A stretch of 64,000 bases of DNA from Mercurialis annua (GCF_937616625.2 NC_065573.1:21467001-21531000), one strand, 5' to 3'; positions 10,960-23,735 are shown, counted from the first letter of the stretch. Program-made: numbers and translations. Notes: generated by a model not told the origin, from the letters alone.

Positions 10960-12245
10960 TCTCACCTTTTTCACGATATAAGTCTAATGTTTAAAATAGG
11001 CTTAATTTCTTAATAAACCCTCACCTTGCACTTTTTTTTCGGTTATACCATGACCTTGTAAAAACACCATTTGTATCTAATTTTGAGTTTTTATGTTTCA
11101 TCCTTACCCAGAAGCATTAAAATATAATCTTTTTATTTGGAAAAAAGTTTAAAACATACTTTTTTCTATTTTTAAAAATACAAATAAATCCTTAAAGTTA
11201 AAAAATAATCAAATACATCCAAATAATTAATGAATTTTTTAATTTTATAAAATAATAAAAAAAAATTATTATTATTTTTAAATTTTTTGTTGGAAATATT
11301 TTTTAAAAAAAATCAAAAAAATCAAAAAAAATTAAAAAAAATTAAAAAAATTAAAAAAATTAAAAAAATTCGGAAATATTTTTTAAATTTTTTTTTAAAA
11401 AATATTATTTTTTTTTAATTTTTTTTGAAAAAGATGGTATTTTTGTACTATTAATAACATCAATATCTAATTAATATATAAGTTAAAAATGAAGGATTGT
11501 TTTAAACTCCTTTTCAAATGAAAAGAGTACAATTTAATGCTTTTGGGTAGAGATGAAATATAAAAACTAAAAATTGGGTACAAATGGTGTTTTTACAAAG
11601 TTAGGGTATAAACGAAAAAAAATACAAGGTGGAGTTTTTTTAAGGAATTAAGTTTTAAAATATTACAAAATAAATACTAACCATTTCAATTTTTGCATTT
11701 TGTAGTCTTATCCCAAATTTCGGTTATTTTACCATCTTTTTTAGGTTACAGAGTGCAAAAATATGAAAAATTGAGATTTTATTTGTGAAATTTTGAAACG
11801 TTAAGATTTAATATGCCACTAATATGGCTGCCACATATGCGAATAGTGATCGGAAAACGGTTTGACCTACAAAATGCAAAAATAAAAAAAGTTAGAATTT
11901 GTTTCGTAATGTTTTAAACGTAGGTTTAAATCACCTTTTTAACGTTTTTAACGATATAAGTCTAATATTTAAAATGTTACAAAATAAATACTAACCTTTT
12001 CAATTTTTGCATTTTGTAGCCTAGCCCAAATTTAGGCCATTTTACCATCTTTTTTAGGCTACAGAGTGCAAAAATATGAAAATTTGAGATTTTATTTGTA
12101 AAATTTTGAAATGTTGGGATTTAATTAATATGCCATTAATATGGCCGCCACATATGCGAATAGTGGTCGAAAAACGGTTTTGACCTACAAAATGCAAAAA
12201 TAAAAAAAAGTTAGAATTTGTTTCGTAATGTTTCAAACGTTAGAT
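10960..12245. repeat. Tandem duplication (~310 bp unit), first copy split by a MITE
   Basis: Unit 1 (10960-10998 plus 11654-11935) and unit 2 (11936-12245) share long matches: 'cgatataagtctaat', 'ttacaaaataaatactaacc', 'gccacatatgcgaatagtg', 'gacctacaaaatgcaaaaat'. The MITE at 10999-11653 sits inside unit 1 with its own target duplication, so it arrived after, or independently of, the duplication. Confidence 0.8.
10999..11653. mobile_element. MULE-type MITE (GGC family), inserted in a tandem repeat
   Basis: 655 bp, starting GGCTTAATTTCTTAATAAA; the inverted end near 11653 has lost its last GCC. Perfect 9-bp flanks, TTTAAAATA, at 10990-10998 and 11654-11662. The interior is long A/T-rich runs. 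Confidence 0.8.
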
Positions 12246-12478
12246 TTAAATCGCAAAAAAACTAAAACTTTAAAATTTTGTTTTGCCAATATTCTTATAT
12301 ATTTAAAATATAATTCACCAGACCGCTATAGCAAAGGAGACAAAGTACCATTTTTAAACAGAAATTACATTTTTAGTGCCATTTATATACAAAGTTAGAG
12401 TTTTCAACACCAAATTGGAACATACACAAAAATCTGATACCACCCAAATATTTTATAACCAACACAACTAATTGCCAG

Positions 12479-15400
12479 TCATTGTGAGTCAAGAGCATGG
12501 TCATTCAAGTAAGAAATGGCAACTGCAGCATGAAGGGCAGCTCCAACAGGAAGCACATCCTCATTAAGAAAAAAGTAAGGTGAATGCAATCCTTTGATAG
12601 GTTTACCATCTTCATTTTTAACTCCAATTATGAAAAATGCAGCTCTCATCTTCTCTCCATAAAAGCTAAAATCTTCTGCTCCCATGAAGGCTTTCATAGG
12701 TTTCACATTCGATTCTCCAAGCAAAGCTTCCCCAGTTTTCTTTACATGTTCATACATAGCTTCATCATTTACTGTTGCTGGATATGGTCTCATTTTTTCT
12801 TCCATAAAGTCTATTGATGCACTGCATCTATGAACAACCGCTTGATTCTCTATTACCTGCCAATTAACCTTACTATTAGTAGTAAATAATTTGTCTAATT
12901 CTAATGAGTTTTATCATACAAGAAGTTCAATTATAATCTGTATAATAAATGTAGCTAAAATCGTGTCATTAATATGAATATATTGACAAGTTTTAGTAAC
13001 TATTTCAAAACTATTACGATAGTATAAAAGAAAAAAAAATTATACTATAATCGTCGGTGTTTATATAAAGAGTAATAAAAAAATTCAACTTTAGTAACAG
13101 ATTTTTCCATCGCTAGAAGGCTAAAACCCGTCGGTGAATCAGTTTTCCGTAGGTAAAATACTGAAATCCGTCGATAAATAAGGATTTTTCGGTCGATAAT
13201 TCACTGTTTTCTATTAAATAGCTAAAGCGGAATTAGTTAGTACTTTTCACATTCAAAAATCGGATATTAAACACCATGGATCACTGAGATTATCGGTAGT
13301 TACAGAAAGATCACTATTTTTTTATTTTGTTACAAAAAGATCATTGAACTTAGTATTTTGTTATAACGGGAGGTCACTCGTATAAAACTCACCGTTTTTA
13401 CTCTAAAATGCACCATTTTTCCTTACGTGGCAAGCTGTAGTTACAAAAGGCTTAGTGACCTTTTTATAATTCATGATAAGTTCAGTGGCCTTTTTATAAC
13501 AAAATTGAATTGAATCCGCGCAGTTACCTCCCATTGTAACAAAAGGTATAATTCGGTGACTTTTTTGTAACAAAATGAAAAACAATGACTTTCTGTAACT
13601 ACCACTAACTCCAATAACCCAGAATGTTTAATATCCTTCAAAAATCATACATACCTCTCTTATCCTTTTCTGAATTTGGAAGAGACCTTCGGTAGTCATA
13701 CTCCGATAAGTACCTCCGAATTTGACCGTCTCCGGAATCACATTCGCGGCCTGGCCAGCCTCAACAAACCCTACAGAAAGAACCCTAGGCTCAAGAGGAT
13801 CTTTCTCTCGAGAAATTAATGGTTGAAGTGCAAGAATGGCAAAAGCAGCTGCAACAACCGGATCTCTCGTGTCATGGGGCTGAGCAGCATGACCACCTTT
13901 CCCTTTAATCACAGCTATAAACCTTCCTGAACCAGCAGCAATAATACCTGGTTTAGAAGCAATCGAACCGACCGGCAACTCTGGTGCAACATGAACTCCA
14001 AAAATGGCTTTGAAATTATCAAGAGCTCCTTCTTTTAACATTTGGTAAGCACCAGCATGGCCTTCTTCTGCTGGTTGGAACACAAGCTTTACTGTACCCT
14101 TTTTGATCATAGAAAATGTGCTTATGAAATTAATCAATTATTTGAAGGAGATTAATATATATTTGTATATATTACCTTTAATTTTTCCTTGTTAATTTGG
14201 AGTAATTTAGCTGCTCCAAGCAACATTGTAACATGAGCATCATGGCCACAGGCATGCATTTTGCCTTTGCTCTTGCTTTTGTGTTCCCACTCTACTAATT
14301 CCTTTTCAGTAATTAAAACAAATATAAGTAAATTATAATCATGATATGCATGCCTAATTCATACACAATGTAAAAATTACATTAATTCAGATAGCCGACA
14401 TTGCCAAGCAAATTGTAAAAACATTTTAGGAATTTTTTTTTTCTGAGATATTTGTAAGGTTCTTTTAGTCGTGGATTAATTTATTGTAAAAACAAGTTAA
14501 GAGACTGAATTCTGTTTATTTTTACCAAGTAAATCCTTTCACTTAAAGCGGATAAATATTTATTACGATTTAAATAGATGATGGACCAATTTGGCAAAAA
14601 CAATAGTATAGGATATATGACAAACATCACATATTCTTAGCGGAAAAATACATTTTGTGACTCCCTGAATAGTGATCTGATGATTATGATCTAACTAGTG
14701 GAAATATTATATTAAGGCCGTCAAGAATCCCTAAGTAGTGATTATCATAATCATGTTTAAAACTATTTAAATTAATCAAGTAGATCATGTTTTTTGATAA
14801 ATCTAGACAGTAACCGGTTTTTCCAAAAAAATAATAATTCAATTGTATCACTTTTTTAAGACCTCAGAAGAATTCAAAATCATTAAATTAATTTACTAAT
14901 AAAGACATCAATTAGACTGGCCATTTATGTAATCAGTTTCTTCGATGGAAAACGACTCATTTTCTATCAAACCCACAAAAAACAAATAAAGAAAAAAAAT
15001 GCGAATATTGTAGTCGCCTATATAAAAAATTTAAAATTTAACATTAGTTTTTTTTGTTTTTTTTTCGATTTAAACATAATCTATCAAATGTGGCACCACA
15101 CATATCATCTACTATTTTCATAAAAATAATCCTAAGAAATATCATTAATTTTGAGCTACTATTTTCGGATATTAAACTCCCTGAATCACTAGGGTTATCT
15201 TAACTACAAAATGATCATTAAACCTCATTTTGTTATAAAATAGTCAGCGAACTATATTTTTTGTTACAAAGGGATGTCACCTATATAAAACGTACTGTTT
15301 TCACGCTAAAATTGTTAGAAAAAGAACAATAATTTTTTCATGAATTATAAAAAAGTCAATAAGTTATACCTTTTATTATAAAAAAGTCAATAAGTTATAC

Positions 15401-16946
15401 TTTTTTATTATAAAAAGATCATTGAACTATATTCCTTATAATAATTTTGGCTTTTCATGTAAGTAAAAACGTTACGTTTTATATGAGTGACACCCTTTTG
15501 TAACAAAAGATATAGTTCAATATCTATTTTGTAACAAAATGAAATTTGGTGACCATTTTATAACAAAAAAAATTTGGTGATCATTTTGTAATTTAATATA
15601 ACGCTAGTAACCTAAAGAGTTTTATCAATTTTTTTATTAAACATTGTTGTAAAGTATGTAAATTCTGACTGAGAACTGGTTTACTTATAAATTAGGCTAA
15701 TCCTCTGAAAAATCCCCCACCTTTCAACCCCCCTTCATTTGCACCCTCACCTTTCAAAATTTCCAATTTTACCTAAATTCCCATCTTTCATTTTCAATTA
15801 CACCCTAAAAATATTAAATTAGCTCTTTTTCACTATAAAAAAGTTCAAATCGATAATTTATATTTTAATTCATATTCTAAATAGTTCTCGATGTTTAAAT
15901 TTCAACAATAAAATCATATTTTCTAAAATTTTAAAAGTTAAATTTTTTTATATAAAATATAAATCAATTAAAAATATCATTAAATATGGTTTTGTTGTTG
16001 AAATTTAAATATTATGGACTATTTAGAATATGAATTAAAATATAAAGTATCGATTTCAACTTTTTTTTAGTGACAAAAGATCCAATTTAACACTTCAGGG
16101 TGCAATTGAAAATGGAATGTGATAATTTGGGTAAAATTGGAGATTTTGAAAGGTGAGGGTGCAAACGAAAGGGGTTGAAAGGTGGGTGGTTTTTCAGGGA
16201 TTAAGCCTATAAATTAATATACAGAGACCTGTTTGGATGCATGACAGACTGTCCATCAACGACAACTTACATAATGTTTGATAAATTAATTGAATATATA
16301 TAAAAAAATCATACTAAATGTATGAGATTAATATTTATAGTGGAATGTAGAATTTACCATTAAAAATAAAAACTTTTTTTTGATGAATGTAAAAATAAAA
16401 AAAATAAAAATAAAAACTTAATTAAAAAACAATAATCAGAGAGTAATTCTATTCCACCAAACTATACCTTTTTTTTATCTAAACCGGAATTGTTTTAATA
16501 AATAAAATATATTTTTGTGAGTATGGGTTTACGCCTAAGACTCAGAAAAAATTATGAAGTTAATTAAACAACACTACCTGAATCGGAAGAGCATCCATGT
16601 CTGCCCTAAGCCCGAACCACGGCTGCAAACCTGACCCAATCGAACCGACCAACCCGGTTTTCGCCACAGGCCATCTATACTCGATTCCAAGCGACTCAAG
16701 CTCCGATCTTATAACTTTACTCGTATTATACTCTTGAAAAGCTACTTCTGGATATTCATGTAGTCTTCTTCTAATCCTTTTCAACCAATCAAAGAACTCG
16801 GGTCGTTTCGCTGATTCGAGCAACTCGCGAGTAAGCAAACCGAGTTCATCAGTTTCAGAACGGATTGCAAGAACCCATATAGAAGATTGAAATGTTGATA
16901 GCAAGCAAAGCCATGAAATTAGAAAGATAAAGGAAGGTTTTGACAT
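12479..16946 (-). CDS. ILR1-like IAA-amino acid amidohydrolase, complete, four exons, 438 aa
   Basis: M20D metallopeptidase. Family members release free auxin or jasmonate from amino-acid conjugates, mostly in the ER. Exons: 16946-16578 (123 aa), 14301-14176 (42 aa), 14098-13655 (148 aa), 12856-12479 (125 aa and stop). Introns are GT-AG and phase 0 (the exon 3 acceptor is a weak AAAAAG). A hydrophobic signal peptide covers residues 1-27. The expected metal ligands are all visible: Cys and His of HACGHDAH (exon 2), Glu of QPAEEG, His of [11 protein letters not shown] (exon 3) and His of GLHSPYFF (exon 4). The ending HALDSQ is not a canonical H/KDEL retention signal. Length fits the family. It is the tandem duplicate of the partial gene at the left edge. 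Introns 1 (2276 bp) and 3 (798 bp) carry inserted MITEs. Confidence 0.93.
13040..13240. repeat. Decayed element remnant in intron 3 of the ILR1-like gene
   Basis: Several 'ccgtcggt'/'ccgtcgat' motifs, some inverted, as in CACTA-type subterminal regions. No clear ends. Confidence 0.3.
13262..13636. mobile_element. Inverted-repeat MITE in intron 3 of the ILR1-like gene
   Basis: 375 bp, with GGATATTAAAC at one end and GTTTAATATCC at the other and inverted 'gttacaaaaagatcat'-type arms. A perfect 10-bp duplication, TTCAAAAATC, flanks it at 13252-13261 and 13637-13646. This places it with Mutator-type elements. It ends 19 bp from exon 3. Confidence 0.85.
15167..15629. mobile_element. Related inverted-repeat MITE in intron 1 of the ILR1-like gene
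   Basis: The left end GGATATTAAAC is identical to that of the 13262 element, and the internal motifs (repeated 'ttgttacaaa', 'aaaaagtcaataagttatac') are similar. The right end is eroded and no target duplication is clear. Confidence 0.6.
15695..16207. mobile_element. MULE-type MITE (GGC family) in intron 1 of the ILR1-like gene
   Basis: 513 bp, starting GGCTAATCCTCTGAAAAATC and ending GGGATTAAGCC, with arms of well over 100 bp and a perfect 9-bp duplication TATAAATTA at 15686-15694 and 16208-16216. Confidence 0.88.
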
Positions 16947-16959
16947 TTTTTTAATGTTA

Positions 16960-17748
16960 ATCTCTCGGGTTGATCATCCTTATCAATGAAACAGAATATA
17001 ATACATAAAGTGTCCAATAAAATAGGGTTGGATGCGAATATTTTGTGAAGTATGTATGGATTCTACATCCTTGATTAGGTTTAACATATTTTAAATGGTT
17101 TAATATTATAGTTTAATCCCTAAATTTTACCGCTTAATTTCTTGTAACCTATAAATTTTTTTGTTTCAAATTGAACCTCTTAACTTTCAATTTTGTTTTA
17201 TTTAATCCCCCAACTTTAATTTTTTGCCGATTTAATTTTTGTCCAGCGTGACAAAGTGAGTGTATTCAAACGCTTTGAAGCACGTGAAAGATAATTAAAA
17301 TATATAATTTAACTCTCAAATTATACTATTTTGTGCTATTTAACACCTGAACTATTTTATTTTCCTATTACACATTTAAACTTTAATTTTTACCTATTTA
17401 ACCTCCTTAAAAATATAATTATTTAATTTTCAACCATATTATGTTTAGCATGAATGCTCATAAGCATGTAAAATCAATTTATGTATGACGACATATAATT
17501 TTTAAAAATATATATTTATTTTATATTTTAAAAATGTTTTCGTAAATTATTAAAGACGATAGAAATTAAAAAGAAAATGATAGAAATAATTAAAGGTATT
17601 ACAGTTAGTCAAATATTTACATGATATTACTTCTTCTACATGTAAATAATTTTTTTACATTTCAACAATGATAAAAGGACTTTATCTCTTCTTTTAACGA
17701 TATTTATAAAATACATAAATTTACTATAATTTGATGATATTAAATGAA
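16960..17748. other. 5' flank of the ILR1-like gene and repeat debris
   Basis: The first ~150 bp should hold the minus-strand promoter, but I cannot assign a TATA box. Beyond 17100 the 'tttaatcccc' and 'ttaaccctc'-like motifs suggest old MITE fragments. No gene is seen. Confidence 0.4.
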
Positions 17749-17941
17749 GGCTTAATTATTTAAAAAAATTATAAATTTTAGTGTGTTTTGAAAATTTAAC
17801 ACGAACTTCTAATGTTGGAATTTCCAAACCAACTTTCAATTTTTTGCAATTTCAAACTTTTAAAATCAAGTCTACATCTTTCAAGTTTGTGTTAAAATTG
17901 CAAAACACGTTAAAATTCATGCTTTTCAAAACAATTAAGCT
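17749..17941. mobile_element. Short MULE-type MITE (GGC family)
   Basis: 193 bp, starting GGCTTAATTATTTAAAAAAA and ending ACAATTAAGCT. Flanks TTAAATGAA (17740-17748) and TTAAATGAG (17942-17950) match at 8 of 9 positions. Confidence 0.7.
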
Positions 17942-17950
17942 TTAAATGAG

Positions 17951-18611
17951 TTTTTAAATAATATATAAAATACATTGCTCTTTATTTTAATTATAACAAA
18001 CATATTTATATTTATATTTTTAAAAAATTAATACATTATGTGAGTGGTTAAATGGGTAAAAACAATAGCAGTTTAGATGTCCAATGAAAAAAATATTTAG
18101 TTAATGGGTGTTACATGTCAAAACAATATAGTTTAGCATGGAGGACCTTCACCAGCGCCGCAACCACCACACCTTCAACCCAAATCCACTCTCTTTCTCA
18201 AACACTGCTGCCAGACCACCCTTTACGTCGAGAATTTTCCGGATAATTGGTTTTACTCGGACTTAATAAAGCTTTTTCATACCTAATCAATGGAACAGTA
18301 ACCTTAGCAAGGAAGATGAATAGGCTGATAGATGATGCAAACAATTATACGAGTTCTGTATTATGCGAAATATAATTACACTAAAAATATTTCCAGGAAA
18401 GATTGGAGGGTCACGAGCGGACCACTTAATTACCAATCTCCTAAACAGAATTTAATATATGTGATTAACCTCATAATACGACTTATTAGATTTTACATTA
18501 ATAAGATATCATTAACGTAAACCCTATGAATCTTTAAAACTAAATAATTTCATAATAACGTTAATAAATATTGATAGAAAACTTGAATTTTTAAGAGAAT
18601 TCTTATTTGAA
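17951..18611. other. Intergenic region left of the retrotransposon nest
   Basis: A GC-richer stretch at about 18140-18260 resembles coding-like sequence, but I find no open frame or family match there. Confidence 0.35.
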
Positions 18612-19084
18612 TGTCACGACCCAATTTATTGAGCCGAGACCGGCACTAGGGAATGGGAGTGGTAGCTCCGAAACCCGTAGCAAGCCTAAAACCACTATTA
18701 ATTTTTCGCATTTAAAATTATAATATCATATATAAACCTTTTGAGAAAACTCTTTTGTATAATATAATTGTAGATATTAAAATATCATATTACAGTTTAC
18801 ATTCAAAACTAACTATTTGAAATCCAGATGTCTATCTAATACTGACATCTACTGACTACTGCAGCTCTAGGAACTCATGCTTGTGCAAGTCCAATGACTT
18901 CTGGCACAATGGAGATGGTTTGTCTGATCCGACTCTGCTTACCTGCAAACATCAGAGTGAGGGGTCAGTATTTGGGAAAATACTGAGTGAGTTTGCAAGT
19001 TACTTATAGTATTATTAAAATATAGCGTTACACGCTGAATACATATATAAATTTATGATTTAAACAAACATTATTAATTTTCAA

Positions 19085-19265
19085 AGTGTGAGTCCAACTC
19101 ACTAGATACGGGGACTTCCAGACTACACCGTAGCCGAGTGCTCACTCGTATCGAAATCATAAAGTGTGAGTCCAACTCACTGGTGGGCCAGCCACTGGTG
19201 GGCCCAGCCCACTAGATACGGGGACTTCCAGGCTACACCGTAGCCGAGTTCACTCTGCGTATCTA
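19085..19265 (-). repeat. Two-copy tandem repeat in the outer LTR
   Basis: 'agtgtgagtccaactcact', 'gatacggggacttccag' and 'ctacaccgtagccgagt' occur twice, ~78-100 bp apart, with a 'ccagccactggtgggc' insertion in the second copy. The matching region of the right LTR starts near 38449. Confidence 0.85.
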
Positions 19266-19958
19266 ATTCATAACATATTATGCATACACATATATTACCT
19301 TACTTCTTAATTACAAAGTCAGACACTCTAGACTGACTCACTAATGATCACACAGCCTATTGACACCCAATAGGTAGTTGGTCTCTTTGGACCGCACATT
19401 AGACATTCATCTTCAAACAATGAATACAAGAAATTCATATAATCAAATCTATCAAACAAAACAGCTTATATGAGCAAATCATATAGATACGAGATATTTG
19501 ATAACAATACTCGTAATATAAGAAAATAACTTTTATACTAATAATACGCGAAAGTAAATTTGCCACTCACAGTGATCGCTATCCAAAACTGCATTATTAT
19601 AATCCCGCAAGCGTAAGCTCCATGCGTTGTCCAATCACATGCCCATTTCAGCTAAATGACTTGGTAGCTTGTCGGTACGTCAGTTACTTAATCGAGTTAC
19701 CTATACGTTTAATCCATAAACGTGGGCTTAGTATTCAAACTCCTAAGTTATAAACTTAGGTTAACATAATCGTATTTCAAATACGACTCTTAACTTTGAA
19801 AATCTCTTAATCACACTTTTCTTTTAAACGTCCTAGTTTACGTTTTGATATTCAATCGAATCACGATTGATTACGCGACTTAAAATTGTTTGAAATCAAG
19901 TTTCCGCGTTGCGTCAGGGCTCTGGAAGCCAAAATCGTCGATTTCCGCTAACGAGGGA

Positions 19959-20105
19959 CTGCACGTTCGTGCAGCAGTGTACTGCACGTTCGTGCAGTTG
20001 CTGTGCTGCACGATCGTGTAGCACTTGCTACACGTTCGTGCAGCAGTCTGCACGAACGTGCAGTCTGCTGCACGTTCGTGCAGCCTTTGGCTGCACGATG
20101 TGCAG
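19959..20105. repeat. Array of seven 16-bp palindromes in the left outer LTR
   Basis: Repeats of CTGCACGTTCGTGCAG and variants (centre TT, AA or AT; two with one arm change; last copy 15 bp) separated by 1-8 nt. They are followed at once by CCCGGGG-TTCATT-CCCCGGG. Strongly GC-rich against an AT-rich background. Confidence 0.95.
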
Positions 20106-21072
20106 CCCCGGGGTTCATTCCCCGGGCCATTTCCGACGTGCTACGACATGCTAAATCGATCCGTAACGCTTAATAACATCAAAAACTCAAGATTCAAGCT
20201 TAAAACGTCGAATTCAAACTCAAAATCATTAAAACGGTAAAACCGCTCAAAACCCTAAACCAAAACGTCAAGCTTACCTTGATTTGAAGCTTAAAGATGA
20301 TAGAGAATTGAATTCTTAATCCATCGGCGCGAGAATCACTCGATTTGGACGAGAAACGGCGAAACCGCGGCGGATCGAATCCATCGTCATCTTCCTTCTC
20401 TCTTTCTCTGGATCATCTGATTCTTCTTTCTTTCCTTCTTAAGAAACATATATATATCTTGGCTAATGTGCCATTTTGATCCTCCATTTCTTTAGCATAA
20501 ACCAATTCCCTTTTAAACTTTCTAATTTAACCAAATGGTTAAATTATTCTTTTAACTCAATTACTTTCGTATTATTTATATTCATATAAATAATACTAAC
20601 TCAAAATTATTATTTTCCGTCAATAATCTTTTATATTACTAATCTCGAGACTTAATTGGCTAATTTACACTTTAGCCCTTAAACTTCTCAAAAGTGACAA
20701 TTTAGCCCAAAACGTATCCGCGTCCAAATTTTAAAAGGTCTCCGATTGACCCGAAACTTTTACCACATATACTATAAAGCGTTTCGCGGACCTTGGCGAA
20801 ATAATTTCCATTTTGAGTTATAGTGGCTAAATTACCACTTTAGTCCCTGTACTTTATTTTGCAACTTTCTTAACATACTTCCTTTCTAATTCCAATTCCA
20901 ACTCTAGAATTGAAATATAACGTTAAATTCTTTGCTATAATCTCTTTTAATACTGATCTACTAAAACTTATTTATCTTACTTTTATCGGAAGGCTTTCCG
21001 ATATTGCCACTCTGGCGACTCAAAACTAGACACGTGGTCCAATTAGATAATTAAATATTTTGGGGTATTACA

Positions 21073-21086
21073 TTCTTCCCCCCTTA
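21073..21086 (-). other. Polypurine tract of the outer element
   Basis: The minus strand reads AAGGGGGGAAGAA directly before the 3' LTR. It is preceded by ATTCGAGGACGAAT, a motif found at the 3' end of many plant chromovirus-like Ty3 elements. Confidence 0.85.
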
Positions 21087-23730
21087 TAAAAATTCGTCCT
21101 CGAATTTTCATATACTCTTCTTACCTTAATCTCATTTATATCTAGAATTCTTATTCATAGTAGGAATACCGTGTTCGTCTTATGACACTAGTTAGCGCAA
21201 GGAATCGTTATCCTATTTTCTGTACTTCTTGCACTTTGATGTCAATTATTATTGACAATCTATCTTCGATTTCTTCTCTTTATTTTACAACACAATTCAT
21301 GTGTTTGACATTTGTTACTATAAACTCTTATAGTCGTAATTGAACTTTCAGTTCCTTACTGATGTTCAATGATAGCTTAACTTAATAATATCTTGTCCAT
21401 TCTCCTTAATGGTTACACCATACTTGTCTTACGGTATTTGTTGGTATGTGAAATCGTTATTCCAATCCTTGTACCTCTGGTGCAATGACATTACTATAAA
21501 TGTCAGACCTTTCTTGATATCGTATTTCTAATCCATAGTGTCTCTAGAAGTCACTTGTTATCGTCATCCCTTGACGGTCTTCTCTACTCACTTATTGTTA
21601 GCAGAATTTCTTAAACTTACATTACTTGAATTACTTGTTCTAAGTAATTGCCTTACATTCAAGTTGTAAGTCACTTTCGTAGTATATCCTTATCAATAGC
21701 TACAAGTGTTATCTATACTACTTCGATATGTCTTTTGATGTATCGTTATCCTTTCATATCCTTAACAACTCGTTCTACGTTGGTCTATAAACTCGTAGAT
21801 AACTTATACTTGGAGTTATTGAGGTAATGTCTTTAGATTTCTATTATAACTCTTTATTCCTTTCCTCCTAGTTCCTTGTCATCACACTCCTTATGAGTAC
21901 TTTTATTCACGACTTATTCTTGTCGTTGTCTTACATATCATTCTTTATTGCCGCATCTCCAATCATCACATCTCTAATTATCGTCTATAATCTTAAGCGT
22001 TGTTTACATTGGATTACTTCAGTATCCAATGTACTAACGTTCACTAATACTCATGGAATTCCTTATGGAATGTATTCCCACACTGACATTTATTCTGTTA
22101 GCACAACTAATATCAGGCCCAATTATAATACTCTTTTAACATTTCTTAATCCTTAATGCGAAATCTATGTCAATTCTCACATTCAATCTTTGCAACACCT
22201 TCCAAATCTGTTCCTTTATACTATCATGTAGCGTTAAGCTTACTTCTCATTACTATCCACTATCTTGGTATTCCGCTTGTTATTTCCATTTTTGTCCATA
22301 TCGTAGATGTACTCCTTTGTAATCTTTCTTTGATTCCTTATTCTTAGTTAACCAATAGGATAAATAGTCTAAATGCTATGATCCTATGGTATTCCTTTTT
22401 GTGTTCTTTATTCACGCTCTAATCGTGTTTCTTAATCATCTTCTATTGTAGTCCTTGCTTTCCTCGTCTAAACTTTTCGATGTAGTGCGTTTCAATCGTA
22501 TATGCCTTGTCTTATCGTATTCGTACTAACATTATGGCTGTCCGTAATGCCAATCATATGCTGGTATCATCTCTATCGTATCTCATATTTCTGATATTTC
22601 TTGTTTCAGCACTCTGAGCGTCGATCACCAATTAAATAATGGGTCGCAGTTCTTTTGCCTGAATTATCGACGTAGTGCGTCCTTAATTACTTATATATTG
22701 TACTGTTGTACCTTTACTGACGTTTTAACTGTTAGTGAATCCAATCCTATGTCTCTGTCATCTTTATCTTTTCCTATTTTTATATGTCTTGCAACTATAT
22801 AGAATTTAATCCATCTGATCCTCTCTTCATCCTTCTACGTGACTTTCTCTTTTTCGTTTCTCAATAACGCTTATCAAGTTTCTTGCGACATACGCAGGTT
22901 ATCCGTACTTTCCTTAACTCTGTTTATTTTACTAACTTCTTATTATCCATAATTTACTTTTGCGTCTTTATACTTTATCATATACGTCATGTACCTTTGG
23001 CAATCTCTCGACCGTACGCAGGAAGTCAATGGAATACAGTCCTACTGGTAGCATTTCTTGTGAAAAGGAGCGCATTTGCTTCCTAACCTGACCAGAGCCA
23101 TTCGTGTCTGACCATTGGCTACTTCCGTATCCTCCCTCAGATTGTGATACTACCGTACTCTAAATCAGAAATGCTTGCTCCGGTACTTCTCGACATCGAA
23201 CTCGTCTGATAATTTTTCTTTCCCGAAGTCCTCTTCCTGAGGATCTCTTTCTGGGAATGTATCAAACAAATTTGATCGTGCCTAATACATCTTAATCTTT
23301 TAAGGATCATAATCAATCTTCTATACTGATCACATCACTCTTAATTTGATCTAACTTGAAATTTAAGGCTAACACTTCACAAACATTCATTACGTTTATA
23401 CCTTTCACAACTTACTATTCCGCTTCATAACAAAAATCTTAAGGTGGAAGTTTCAACTCTCAATCCACCGATTACAGTTCTTGTTGTTTGTCTCTTGATC
23501 TAAGTATCTTGATCTTTCCCGATTATCCTTAACTGGAACTAATAGTTGAAAGAATTTCCCAAATCGGGTCACAAGCTTAATTCATGTTATTTGGTCTTTC
23601 ATTGCTCTAATTGCATGTCGGAACTAATCATAGGTTAAACCTTTCATCGACATCTTCATCAACATTACTGTTTGTCCTTCATCCGCTTGATGTGTACGAG
23701 CATCTTATTTTACTTTCCTAGTGGATTTAG
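21087..23730 (-). other. Outer element interior, 3' part, no intact ORF
   Basis: Pyrimidine-rich on the plus strand and without a coding frame over ~100 codons that resembles a retroelement protein. I could not recognise integrase, RT or RNase H motifs on the minus strand. It looks like a decayed or replaced coding region. Confidence 0.6.
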
Positions 23731-23735
23731 CATAC

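Larger units (their letters stand above)
18612..21072 (-). repeat. Outer element 3' LTR
   Basis: 2461 bp, TG...CA ends. On the minus strand a TATA-like ATATATAT lies near 20457-20449, about 620 bp into the LTR. The palindrome array at 20105-19959 is then about 350 bp downstream, probably inside the transcript. It also holds a two-copy tandem repeat at 19085-19265. Confidence 0.93.

Noticed and set aside
19959..20105. CRISPR-like array of palindromic repeats
   Set aside because: Spacers are 1-8 nt and partly repeated, and the context is a plant LTR.
19909..20240. Cys/Arg/Ser-rich open frames across the LTR palindrome array (and the copies near 39254-39624)
   Set aside because: Open only because the GC-rich 16-bp repeat lacks stops; composition is repetitive and no family is recognisable.
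21893..22347. Two short frames in the outer element interior
   Set aside because: They lie on the strand opposite the element, are hydrophobic and pyrimidine-driven, and match no retroelement protein.
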